Assembly: GCA_016794145.1 (NCBI GenBank)
Contig: JAEUKP010000010.1
Span: 1-64,000, forward strand
Direction of reading: 5' to 3'
Length of the DNA stretch: 64,000 nt
Origin: Alphaproteobacteria bacterium
GTDB lineage: Bacteria > Pseudomonadota > Alphaproteobacteria > Micavibrionales > Micavibrionaceae
Both the position numbers and the translations under genes were made by a program. Shown piece by piece: positions 17,504 through 24,665 of this stretch (position 1 is the stretch's first letter; the number at the start of each line of letters is the position of its first letter). The notes under the pieces are model-generated. The model was given only the letters and a program-made list of their open reading frames with translations. It ran no database searches and had not been told where the DNA came from.

Positions 17504-17752
17504 TTATTCTCCCAATAAAGATTTGCGATGGGGTCCGGTTTCCGTTCCGGACAATATCCCACGGAAACTTGTATACACAGTACCTAATGCACTGCGGGAC
17601 CTGCGTAGAATATTTTCAGCGCGGGTTTTTGCAATTTCTTCCGGGGTTGGCTCGACTGGTGTTGGTGTATCAATAGGAGATGTCGTGACCGGTGTCACAG
17701 CAGCAGGTGATGATACAGTTGGAATTTTTGGGCGTGATGTGACGCTTCCCAT
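17504..17752 (-). CDS. Short Pro/Thr-rich phage-cassette protein
   Basis: This 82-residue protein has a low-complexity N-terminal half (VTPVTTSPIDTPTPVEPTPEE) and a more ordered C-terminus (ENILRRSRSALGTVYTSFRGIL then KSLLGE). The ending FRGIL---KSLLGE recurs in small genes next to portal genes in alphaproteobacterial podoviral clusters as I remember them, but I cannot name the family. It lies 3 bases from the portal start and 1 base from the upstream gene. Confidence 0.6.
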   Translation of the reverse strand: MGSVTSRPKIPTVSSPAAVTPVTTSPIDTPTPVEPTPEEIAKTRAENILRRSRSALGTVYTSFRGILSGTETGPHRKSLLGE

Positions 17753-17753
17753 T

Positions 17754-18134
17754 TTATAATATCCTTTCGTGGTCTGTTTTTAAGAATCTGTATAATTGCC
17801 AGGGGGTTAAGATAAATGGATTGTGTACCCCCAAAGTACGCTTGACGGCCTCGACGCATGTAAAGAAACAAGGCCATAAAGGTTTCAATTCTGGCGATTT
17901 TCCGAAGAAGCGTAAAACCAGGTCACCCTGGCTTTCCAACCATCGTCGGAGGTCAAAACCATCCGGTAAATCGAGTCGCATCATTTCTGTTTTATGGGCC
18001 AGCGGGTCAAAACTGATCCAGACATCTGCAAATCGTAAAATTATAAAGCAATGACGGAATCCACGGCGCAAAAATTTAAGCCACCACAAATCCGTTTGGT
18101 CTGTAAAGACCACAAGAATTTCATCGGGCATCAT
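17754..18134 (-). CDS. Conserved cassette protein, possibly a permuted papain-like fold
   Basis: This is a 126-residue protein counted from the double ATG at 18129-18134. It has MPDEILVVFTDQTDLWWLKFL and RGFRHCFIILRFADVW, then later FFTCVEAVKRTLGV. A histidine in a GFRHCF strand followed about 60 residues on by a cysteine at the start of a helix is the order seen in permuted NlpC/P60, LRAT or YiiX-type folds. A hydrolase or host-wall role is therefore possible but unproven. It overlaps the upstream gene by 14 bases. Confidence 0.55.
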   Translation of the reverse strand: MMPDEILVVFTDQTDLWWLKFLRRGFRHCFIILRFADVWISFDPLAHKTEMMRLDLPDGFDLRRWLESQGDLVLRFFGKSPELKPLWPCFFTCVEAVKRTLGVHNPFILTPWQLYRFLKTDHERIL

Positions 18135-18534
18135 TATTCGAAACCAATTTGATCCAATGAGGACGGATAACAATGCGTTTGATAACAAGAGCATCTTCAA
18201 GTTTCGAGAGAGCCTCTTTCCAAAGGCCATACGCACGAATTTCTTTTTGTCTTCGTGGATCGGGTGATAATAGTCTCTGACCGTAATGACGAAGAACCAT
18301 CACATGATCCATTGTGACAGTTCTTGCGCGGTAAAGACGTTCCAAAGCTTTGATAATATCAACAGGTTCACAAGGTCTTGGATATAAGCCTGCCCCTGCT
18401 GTTATCCGCGCTCCCTCATTCCGCGCTGTTTGTGCTTGAATAAACCAGAACCAGGCTTCCTCGGCTGATTTAAATGGAACAGTGTCATCAGAACTCGCCT
18501 TTGGCGATCCTGTTATCGTTTTAAATATGGTCAT
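18121..18534 (-). CDS. First gene of the phage cassette, uncharacterised
   Basis: This 137-residue basic protein contains EEAWFWFIQAQTARNEGARI, PRPCEPVDIIKALERLYRA and VMVLRHYGQRL. These form a consistent helical pattern that looks like a conserved alphaproteobacterial family linked to podoviral gene sets. I cannot assign a function. As the first gene after the SOS-overlapped promoter it could be an early regulator or DNA-binding factor. The start is 66 bases downstream of the predicted transcription start. Confidence 0.6.
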   Translation of the reverse strand: MTIFKTITGSPKASSDDTVPFKSAEEAWFWFIQAQTARNEGARITAGAGLYPRPCEPVDIIKALERLYRARTVTMDHVMVLRHYGQRLLSPDPRRQKEIRAYGLWKEALSKLEDALVIKRIVIRPHWIKLVSNNDAR

Positions 18535-18589
18535 TTCGATTTTCCCAGAAGATGTTATGGAACACTCAACCTATCAAAAAGTTACAATT

Positions 18590-18604
18590 GTTCCCTTTAT
18601 GTTC
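18590..18604. promoter_or_regulatory. SOS (LexA) box GTTC-N7-GTTC
   Basis: GTTC at 18590-18593, seven bases, then GTTC at 18601-18604 match exactly the LexA operator known from alphaproteobacteria. It lies in the intergenic region between the phage cassette and the XRE-S24 gene. It overlaps the predicted transcription start of the minus-strand cassette promoter. LexA binding there should repress the cassette until DNA damage. Confidence 0.75.
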
Positions 18605-18607
18605 TCA

Positions 18608-18636
18608 TTGTTAGTCTTGTTTTGCGGGGTTGTCAA
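18608..18636 (-). promoter_or_regulatory. Promoter of the phage cassette
   Basis: On the minus strand a perfect -35 TTGACA (18631-18636) is followed after 17 bases by TAACAA (18608-18613) as a weak -10. Transcription would begin near 18600, inside the SOS box. A weak -10 plus operator overlap fits a promoter kept silent until derepressed. Confidence 0.55.
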
Positions 18637-18693
18637 GAAAAATATGATTCTTTTCCTATATCTAGGATTAAAGACTTATGAGATAATAAATCC

Positions 18694-19338
18694 ATGATGC
18701 TGACACATGATACAATATGGCAGGCTATTGACCGCCTTGCGCAGAGTTCGGGATACTCAACTTCTGGTCTTGCCAAGAAAGCAGGTCTTGATCCCACATC
18801 TTTTAATCGAAGCAAGCGAATTGGTGCGGATGGTAAGCCCCGATGGCCATCAACCGAAAGTATTTCAAGAATTCTGGCGGCCACCGGGGCCACGATGTCT
18901 GATTTTATCCAGTTGATAGGGCATGCTGCGCCTGTTTCGCCGGTAGAATCTCGTATTCCTGTTCTTAATTTTTCTCAAGCTGTGCGGAAAGAGTTTTTTG
19001 ATGATCATGGGTATCCTTTAGGAGAATCCTGGGATCATATTCATTTCCCAAACGCACCCGAAGAGGTGTTGGATGTTTATGCGCTTGAAGTTTCAGGAAC
19101 CTCTTTCCTTCCTTTTTTTCGTGAAGGAGATCGTTTGATTATTGCGCCTCACGCTCCTTTGCGCCGTGGAGATCGGGTAGTGATATGTACAATTTCCGGT
19201 AAACTTTTAGCCAAGGAACTCAATCGACAGACGGCAACAAAAATCGAGGTCAAATCACTCTCTTCCGATGAGGCATCTTTGAGTTTTTCACCCAAAGACA
19301 TTAGCTGGATTTCGAGGATTGTTTGGGTTAGTCAGTGA
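18694..19338 (+). CDS. XRE-S24 (LexA/CI-like) regulator divergent from the phage cassette
   Basis: This 214-residue protein has an N-terminal XRE-type helix-turn-helix (about 10-70, GYSTSGLAKKAGLDPTSFNR) and a C-terminal S24 peptidase-like domain. The active serine lies in EVSGTSFLPFFREGD and the lysine in GKLLAKELN, so self-cleavage is possible. It may be the cassette repressor, as in CI systems. However, similar stand-alone XRE-S24 regulators occur on many alphaproteobacterial chromosomes, so it could be an older host gene. There is no clear ribosome-binding site; two ATGs (18694 and 18697) are possible. Confidence 0.85.
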   Translation: MMLTHDTIWQAIDRLAQSSGYSTSGLAKKAGLDPTSFNRSKRIGADGKPRWPSTESISRILAATGATMSDFIQLIGHAAPVSPVESRIPVLNFSQAVRKEFFDDHGYPLGESWDHIHFPNAPEEVLDVYALEVSGTSFLPFFREGDRLIIAPHAPLRRGDRVVICTISGKLLAKELNRQTATKIEVKSLSSDEASLSFSPKDISWISRIVWVSQ

Positions 19339-19447
19339 TAAAAATTTTAAAGGGATCAGGGGTTTTCTTCATTCCCTACTTGTTCTTCAATCATCGAACG
19401 ATATCCTTTTAGGGTGTCGTCCGGTATAACAGAAAGTCATTTTATTT

Positions 19448-21505
19448 ATGTCCAATAATAGTCTTCTCAGAATATCACCTCTTCGTAATCAGGTTCCACA
19501 ATTCGATCAGATTCGTGAGGAGGATTTTAAGCCCGCTGTGATAGAGGCGATTACACAGGCACGCGAGAATATTGATCAGATCATTCATCATTCTGAGCCC
19601 CCTACTTTTGAAAATACGATTGTTGCTCTTGAAACAGCATCCGAGACATTGGGAAGTGTTACATCTGTTTTCTACAACCAATTATCCGCGGCTGGAACAG
19701 ATGGGCTTCAGGCCCTTGCAGAAGAAATTGGTCCGATACAGGCCAATTTTGGCAGTGATATTATTTTGAATGCTGATCTCTTTCATCGTATTAAGTCTGT
19801 CTATGATCAGCGGAGTTCATTGGTATTGACCCCAGAGCAAGATACCCTACTGGAAAACACCTATAAGAATTTTGTTCGTGGTGGCGCATTATTGGATGAT
19901 TTGAAGAAAGCAGAGCTTCGTAAAGTAAACGAAGCCAGTTCTACTCTGGGGCCTGTTTTTACAAATAATGTTAAAAAATCAACAGAGGCCTTTACATTAT
20001 GGATTGAAGATGAGGCCGACTTGGCGGGGCTCCCAGCGACCGTTGTTGAAAGTGCAAAGCAAGAGGCCGTTGAAAGAGGAGATGAGGGGAAATGGTTGAT
20101 CACTCTTGATTATCCCAGTTTTGGTCCATTTATCACCTATTCTTCGCGGCGTGATTTGCGCGAGAAAATCTGGAAAGCGAATAGTAATAAGGCTTTTCGG
20201 GATCAATTCGACAATACAGAGACTCTGTTAAAAATTGTAGAATTAAGACATAAGCGTGCCCAATTATTGGGATATAGGACACATGCAGACTATGTTCTTG
20301 AGCGGCGTATGGCCGAGAAACCAGAACATGTGATGCGTTTTCTGACCGAGCTTCGTGATCTTTATAAAGTGGCGGCTTTGAAGGACTTGGAAACCCTTAA
20401 ATCCTTTGCATCTGATGACGGTGTCGCAGATCTAAAACCATGGGATGTAGGATATTACTCTGAAAAATTGCGCCAGAAATTATATGCTTTCTCCAGTGAG
20501 GATCTTCGTCCTTATTTCCCGTTAGATAAGGTTTTAAAGGGGACTTTTGATCATTTTTCAAAATTATTTGGATTGAAATTCACATTGGCGACTGACTTGC
20601 CTGTCTGGCATTCTGATGTGATGGCTTACGATGTGACAGACCTTAAAACGGGTGATTTTGTCGGAACACTTTATGCCGATTTCTATCCAAGGCCAGGTAA
20701 AAAAGCAGGCGCATGGATGACCAGTTATCGCGATCAGGGTTTATTCCATGGGAAGGTAGAGAGGCCTGTCACTGCGATTGTTTGTAATTTCACAAAACCT
20801 GTCGGCAATAAACAATCGTTGTTAGATCATGATGAGGTACTCACATTGTTCCATGAAATGGGTCATGCCACGCACAGTCTTTTGGCAAAAGGAACCTATC
20901 CGTCGCAGACAGGTACGAATGTCCTTTGGGATTTTGTTGAATTGCCGTCTCAGCTTCAGGAGAATTGGCTTTATGAAGCAGAAACCTTGAATAGTTTTGC
21001 TGCCCATTTTGAGACAGGAGAAAAAATTCCTGCAGAGTTAATTCAGAAATTGCGCGCCGCAAAAAACTTTATGTCGGGCTGGATGGGGCTCCGTCAAATG
21101 GGAATGTCTATCTTGGATATGCTATGGCACACAGTAGATCCATCAATGATAACTGATGTCATTGCGTTTGAAGATGAAGCAATGAAAGGCACATCGCTGT
21201 TCCCACGATACGGGGGATCATTATCGACCTCGTTTAATCATATTTTTGCAGGAGGATATTCTGCAGGATATTATTCTTACAAATGGGCCGAGGTTTTGGA
21301 TGCAGATACGTTTGAAGCTTTTCTGGAAGCTGGACTCTATGACCCCGCAACGGCCCAAAGATATCGCAAAGAAGTTCTTGAGCCAGGAGGGGCCGAACAT
21401 CCGGCAATTCTGTACAGACGATTCCGGGGGCGTGATGCTGATCCTGCTGCGCTTCTTCGGCGGGAAGGGCTTCTGACCAAAAACCTGATGTCAGGAGGAA
21501 ACTGA
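19448..21505 (+). CDS. prlC: Oligopeptidase A-like M3 metallopeptidase
   Basis: This 685-residue cytoplasmic zinc peptidase of the thimet oligopeptidase family degrades short peptides, including cleaved signal peptides. The zinc motif is FHEMGHATHSLL (about 475), with the downstream glutamate in the QLQENWLYE region. The family ending GGYSAGYYSYKWAEVLDADTFEAF is present, and the full length matches the family. It may be OpdA/PrlC or the related Dcp; the length and N-terminus fit PrlC better. An 11-base perfect hairpin overlaps its stop. Confidence 0.9.
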   Translation: MSNNSLLRISPLRNQVPQFDQIREEDFKPAVIEAITQARENIDQIIHHSEPPTFENTIVALETASETLGSVTSVFYNQLSAAGTDGLQALAEEIGPIQANFGSDIILNADLFHRIKSVYDQRSSLVLTPEQDTLLENTYKNFVRGGALLDDLKKAELRKVNEASSTLGPVFTNNVKKSTEAFTLWIEDEADLAGLPATVVESAKQEAVERGDEGKWLITLDYPSFGPFITYSSRRDLREKIWKANSNKAFRDQFDNTETLLKIVELRHKRAQLLGYRTHADYVLERRMAEKPEHVMRFLTELRDLYKVAALKDLETLKSFASDDGVADLKPWDVGYYSEKLRQKLYAFSSEDLRPYFPLDKVLKGTFDHFSKLFGLKFTLATDLPVWHSDVMAYDVTDLKTGDFVGTLYADFYPRPGKKAGAWMTSYRDQGLFHGKVERPVTAIVCNFTKPVGNKQSLLDHDEVLTLFHEMGHATHSLLAKGTYPSQTGTNVLWDFVELPSQLQENWLYEAETLNSFAAHFETGEKIPAELIQKLRAAKNFMSGWMGLRQMGMSILDMLWHTVDPSMITDVIAFEDEAMKGTSLFPRYGGSLSTSFNHIFAGGYSAGYYSYKWAEVLDADTFEAFLEAGLYDPATAQRYRKEVLEPGGAEHPAILYRRFRGRDADPAALLRREGLLTKNLMSGGN

Positions 21506-21512
21506 CATCAGG
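21484..21512 (+). other. Perfect inverted repeat across the prlC stop codon
   Basis: CCTGATGTCAG (21484-21494) and CTGACATCAGG (21502-21512) form an 11-base stem with a 7-base loop around the stop codon. There is no T-run after it, so it may stabilise the mRNA 3' end more than terminate it. Confidence 0.5.
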
Positions 21513-21804
21513 CTTCAAGGTGTGGTTGGTCTATGGTGTGTTTGAGGTATAAGGATCGTTGAGTCCTGTCCTTTTTGTTCTTGCTGGAACTCATTCCCCC
21601 TTATTCTTGTATATTGACATAAAAATATGGCGATTTTATGGTTTTGGGTTGCCTTTTTTTGTCTAAATCTTAAGAAAAGGGATGTACCCTTTCGGATGGG
21701 GTCTTTTATAAATCCATCAAGAAATTTTCTCATTTTATTTGGTGTAGACTATATTCAGGAGTTTCTCTTTTTACCGTTTCAATGTCGTTCGAAAGCATTC
21801 CAAA

Positions 21805-22734
21805 ATGAATCATAATCAACGTTTATTCTCTCCCCAGTCAACAGATCATGTGTGGATGACCGAACCGGCCTTCTTTCATTGCAATGTCCAAACCATGGAG
21901 ACAAATACCTATCAAAGCCCCGATCCTGTGGATGTGGGCGCGGTACAGGCGGCGGCCTTGGCCGAATTCCGTGCGTTCCGTGACCGTTTGGTCGCGGCCG
22001 GCATCACGGTCACCACGGTTCTGGGCCATCCGGACAGTCCGGATGATATTTTTCCCAATTGGGCATCCACCCATATTCTGGAGGATGGAACGCGGGGCAT
22101 TATTTATTACCCGATGCTCAACGACAATCGCCGGATGGAACGGCGGCCGCATTTAAAAGCGGTGTTAGAGCGCAGTTATCGTGTGATTCTGGATATGTCG
22201 GAGGCCGAGCGCGTCAATAAAGCCATGGAGGGAACCTCGGCCATCTGGATGGATCGTATCCACAAAATTGGCTATTCCACCTTGTCGGCGCGGGCCGATC
22301 GGGGCTTGGTTCAGGACTGGTGCGCCTTTATGGGGTATGATCTGGTGGGGTTTGAAACCCGCAATCACGTCGGAAAGCCGGTCTATCACACCGATGTGTT
22401 GATGTTTATCGGGACGGGATATGTGGGCATTTGTCTGGAGTGCATCTTGCCGGAGTATCGTGCGGCGGTGCGTGCCAAGATCGCGTCCACGGGACAGGAG
22501 ATCATTGAGATCACGTTTGACCAATTGCGCGAATTTTGTGGCAATGCGTTGGAATTACGCGCCGCAGATGGATCGTTAAAACTGGTGATGTCGGGATCGG
22601 CCTATCGGGCGTATCGGGCTGACCAAAAAGCAGCGTTTTTAAAATACGTGTCTGAAATTATTTACACCGATATCCCCACCATCCAGACCTATGGCGGCGG
22701 CGCCGCCCGCTGTATGTTGATGGAGATGTTTTGA
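21805..22734 (+). CDS. ctlX: CtlX-type arginine/citrulline hydrolase (amidinotransferase fold)
   Basis: This 309-residue protein of the guanidino-modifying (arginine deiminase/amidinotransferase) superfamily resembles CtlX. It shows NPDxxxD-type spacing in the N-terminal block, IFPNWASTHILEDG with the substrate-binding segment, NRRMERRPHL, a central ARADRGLVQDWC and HVGKPVYHTDVLMFIG with the catalytic histidine. The final GGGAARCMLMEMF carries the catalytic cysteine. It probably hydrolyses a guanidino or ureido compound. Codon choice (GCG, GGC, CTG, TTG) is visibly richer in GC than both neighbours, hinting at separate acquisition. It stands alone on its strand. Confidence 0.85.
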   Translation: MNHNQRLFSPQSTDHVWMTEPAFFHCNVQTMETNTYQSPDPVDVGAVQAAALAEFRAFRDRLVAAGITVTTVLGHPDSPDDIFPNWASTHILEDGTRGIIYYPMLNDNRRMERRPHLKAVLERSYRVILDMSEAERVNKAMEGTSAIWMDRIHKIGYSTLSARADRGLVQDWCAFMGYDLVGFETRNHVGKPVYHTDVLMFIGTGYVGICLECILPEYRAAVRAKIASTGQEIIEITFDQLREFCGNALELRAADGSLKLVMSGSAYRAYRADQKAAFLKYVSEIIYTDIPTIQTYGGGAARCMLMEMF

Positions 22735-22743
22735 GGTTTTTTG

Positions 22744-23730
22744 CTATTTGCAATCAAAGCCGTGAATAACAGCTCCTGATCCATCTTTTTCGTAAAAGAA
22801 ACTGGATATCTTAGGGAAGCTCTTTATGAGGCGTTCTAGGCGTTCTGGTGATTGAGCAACGGAGAAAAACATAGGAAAGTGCTCTCCTTCATTGATAGCA
22901 AAGCATGTTCCATTTATTTCAACATCTTGGTCGCGCGTTGCTATCCAGTAGTGCGTAAGTGTTGATGCCGAGGTATTTGCTTTTGTTTCGTGTCTGAAGC
23001 CGCTGGCATCAAGTCTTACATCACCCATTCGTGATGCCTTAACAAGCGGATACATCAAAAAGTCGTCAATTTGTGGGCGGTTATATTGCTCTGCATTTAA
23101 GCTGGAATTATATCCCCACAAGATCTTACCTTGAGATCCCGCGAGCTCTGCCAGTTTGCTTATATGTTTTGTGACTTGCCCTTGCGGAAAGCTATGAGGT
23201 TGACAGTCCTCATAGTTTGTAAGGCTTCCAGTACTGATGACCAAGGCCGGTTGACTGTTTGCGATGTGTGATAGATCTGTGTCTCTAAAGTCCATTTCAA
23301 ATGGATGGATGGTCACACCAGACAGGTTTGCCCGCAATACATCGGCACTTTGTTGGTTAAATACAGGTGATAATTCAATGGTAATAACACGCTGCAAATT
23401 TTGCATGTGGGAAAGGATTGTGAGCTCTTTTTGTTGTACGGATTTTCCGGGCCCCGGACCCACTATGATGGCTGTTTCAATGCTTCCTATCCACTGCCCA
23501 ATTTTTTCGGCATTGTCATTAAGAAGTTTAATTTCTCCAGAAAAGGGTGTATACGCTTGGGCTCCCGATAGGATGTTTTCAAACTTTTCTGCGCCACCAT
23601 TCCGGTAGAGGTCTGGGCCTAAATTTCCCGTACGGTTACCTGAAAAGAGGTCGCACAAGCGCACAAGCAACGCATCGTCTGCCTTATGCCGACGAGAAAC
23701 AGTTCTAATTGCTGTTGCTACTGTTGTCAT
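22744..23730 (-). CDS. EgtD-like (histidine-specific family) SAM methyltransferase
   Basis: This 328-residue protein resembles the Methyltransf_33 / EgtD family. It has an opening LFSGNRTGNLGPDLYRNGGAEKFE, an AdoMet loop at IIVGPGPGKSVQQKE (about 105) in place of the usual ELGSGxxxKT, then ITIELSPVF and LVISTGSLTNYE. In EgtD the corresponding loop anchors AdoMet and further residues bind histidine; substrate here is unknown. The gene lies 11 bases after an XRE regulator, so they form an operon. No EgtB partner is seen, which argues against ergothioneine synthesis. Confidence 0.65.
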   Translation of the reverse strand: MTTVATAIRTVSRRHKADDALLVRLCDLFSGNRTGNLGPDLYRNGGAEKFENILSGAQAYTPFSGEIKLLNDNAEKIGQWIGSIETAIIVGPGPGKSVQQKELTILSHMQNLQRVITIELSPVFNQQSADVLRANLSGVTIHPFEMDFRDTDLSHIANSQPALVISTGSLTNYEDCQPHSFPQGQVTKHISKLAELAGSQGKILWGYNSSLNAEQYNRPQIDDFLMYPLVKASRMGDVRLDASGFRHETKANTSASTLTHYWIATRDQDVEINGTCFAINEGEHFPMFFSVAQSPERLERLIKSFPKISSFFYEKDGSGAVIHGFDCK

Positions 23731-23741
23731 TTTTACTGATT

Positions 23742-24392
23742 TTATCTCTTATTCGTAGGGTTATGCGAAATTTCCCACATCGCCTCGAATTGCTTGCGAT
23801 AAGCTTGCGAGATTAATGGGTATTCGAATACTAGAACTGTAGGTTCTTCTTCAAAAAGGATAACTGCCAACTTGTTTCCGTACACGTAAAATGGAACGGT
23901 AGAAAAAAATTCTTTTGGCAACCAACGGTATTCTGCGTAAGAAGATGCAACGAAATTTGTATCACCTTCTTGAACAAGAATCTTGTAGGTGATCCCATCA
24001 AGCTTTTTCATTCGTTCACTATGGGATAAGAAAATATCTTTTCCCCATTTCAGGAATACCGATTCTTCGACATTATTTACAAGAAAGGTGTTCTTTCCAT
24101 GCAGAGCCAAAGCTGTGTGATAAATATCATCGTAAAAATCACAGAAGCCTTTTTCTCCACGGAAAAAATTGATTAATTCACTTTTTTTCCGGAGACCATC
24201 ATTTGGAAGAAATTCAATCCCTGCGTCTTCGAAGGCTTTTTGAATCACAGCCAAGGTTGACTCGCGGGGTTGGGTCAATCCGTTTTCAATGCTCCCGATG
24301 GAGGTCGCAGAAATATCTGTCCGGTCCGACAAATCGCCTTGTGACCAGTTCAAGATTCCGCGTGCGCCACGTATCTGTGCTGTTGTAATCAT
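23742..24392 (-). CDS. XRE-family regulator of the methyltransferase operon
   Basis: This 216-residue protein has an XRE helix-turn-helix (residues about 4-60, QIRGARGILNWSQGDLSDRT then SATSIGSIENG). Its C-terminal domain (about 95-205) is shared with the regulator at 712-1365. The shared domain includes a VQEGD turn, YRWLPKEFF, PFYVYGNKLAVILF and KQFEAMW. It may sense a small molecule made or used by the downstream methyltransferase; that is inference. An imperfect inverted repeat just upstream (24399-24435) could be its operator. Confidence 0.75.
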   Translation of the reverse strand: MITTAQIRGARGILNWSQGDLSDRTDISATSIGSIENGLTQPRESTLAVIQKAFEDAGIEFLPNDGLRKKSELINFFRGEKGFCDFYDDIYHTALALHGKNTFLVNNVEESVFLKWGKDIFLSHSERMKKLDGITYKILVQEGDTNFVASSYAEYRWLPKEFFSTVPFYVYGNKLAVILFEEEPTVLVFEYPLISQAYRKQFEAMWEISHNPTNKR

Positions 24393-24398
24393 CGTATT

Positions 24399-24435
24399 CC
24401 GTTTTGGCTAACAGGCTTATGTTTATCCCAAACGG
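24399..24435. promoter_or_regulatory. Inverted repeat upstream of the XRE/methyltransferase operon
   Basis: CCGTTTTGG (24399-24407) and CCCAAACGG (24427-24435) form an imperfect inverted repeat a few bases before the XRE start codon. The position fits autoregulation. The binding protein is inferred only from location. Confidence 0.3.
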
Positions 24436-24510
24436 TTATAAGATGAAAGCCATTTTTACGCAAGAAAAAATATGAAAATAATTAAGCAATCTTTTATCTA
24501 CCTGAAAATC

Positions 24511-24543
24511 AAAGTCCCCGAGATACGGTTTAAGGGGCTTTTT
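24511..24543. terminator. Intrinsic terminator hairpin
   Basis: AAAGTCCCC (24511-24519) pairs with GGGGCTTT (24534-24541), and a T-run follows on the plus strand. On the minus strand the hairpin is followed by TTTGATTTT, so it may end miaA transcripts. No plus-strand gene upstream needs it, so the minus-strand role is more likely. Confidence 0.5.
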
Positions 24544-24602
24544 GCAATCTATATTATATGCATTCTATTGATATACCATATTAATTTAAAGTTTATCAAA
24601 CC

Positions 24603-24665
24603 TATAGCTTACGTCAAATAAAATGAGCTTATTTTTTTGAATCATTTTATTTGAATTCTGCTATA
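24603..24665 (-). repeat. Short copy of the 3'-end inverted-repeat element (copy 1 of 3)
   Basis: This 63-base element has ends TATAGC and GCTATA and an inner perfect inverted repeat TCAAATAAAATGA (24614-24626) / TCATTTTATTTGA (24642-24654). The right end lies over the miaA 3' end and provides its last codons and TAA stop. The internal core of the longer copies is missing, so the two ends almost touch and would fold into one hairpin. Related copies lie at 39258-39381 and 55148-55346. Confidence 0.75.

Larger units (their letters stand above)
5149..18604 (-). mobile_element. T7-like (podovirus) structural/lysis cassette: prophage remnant or GTA-like element
   Basis: About 13.4 kb hold a nearly complete podovirus virion and lysis gene set on one strand. 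In transcription order it is: two small conserved genes, one short Pro/Thr-rich gene, portal, scaffold, (opposite-strand PilZ gene), capsid, small capsid-associated protein, terminator, tail tubular A, tail tubular B, small internal protein, tailspike, small and large terminase, spanin-like, endolysin and holin. All frames are open. No integrase, excisionase, replication, RNA polymerase or large T7 gp15/gp16-type ejection protein is seen, and no flanking repeat that could be an att site was recognised. One SOS-box-overlapped promoter sits at the head. Either a decayed prophage or a gene-transfer-agent-like locus fits. Confidence 0.8.

Noticed and set aside
5149-18604. Complete, self-replicating T7-like prophage
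   Set aside because: No RNA polymerase, DNA polymerase, helicase, integrase or large internal ejection proteins are encoded, so it cannot be an ordinary complete phage.
22744-23730. Ergothioneine biosynthesis operon
   Set aside because: The EgtD-like enzyme has no adjacent EgtB, and its AdoMet loop differs from classical EgtD.
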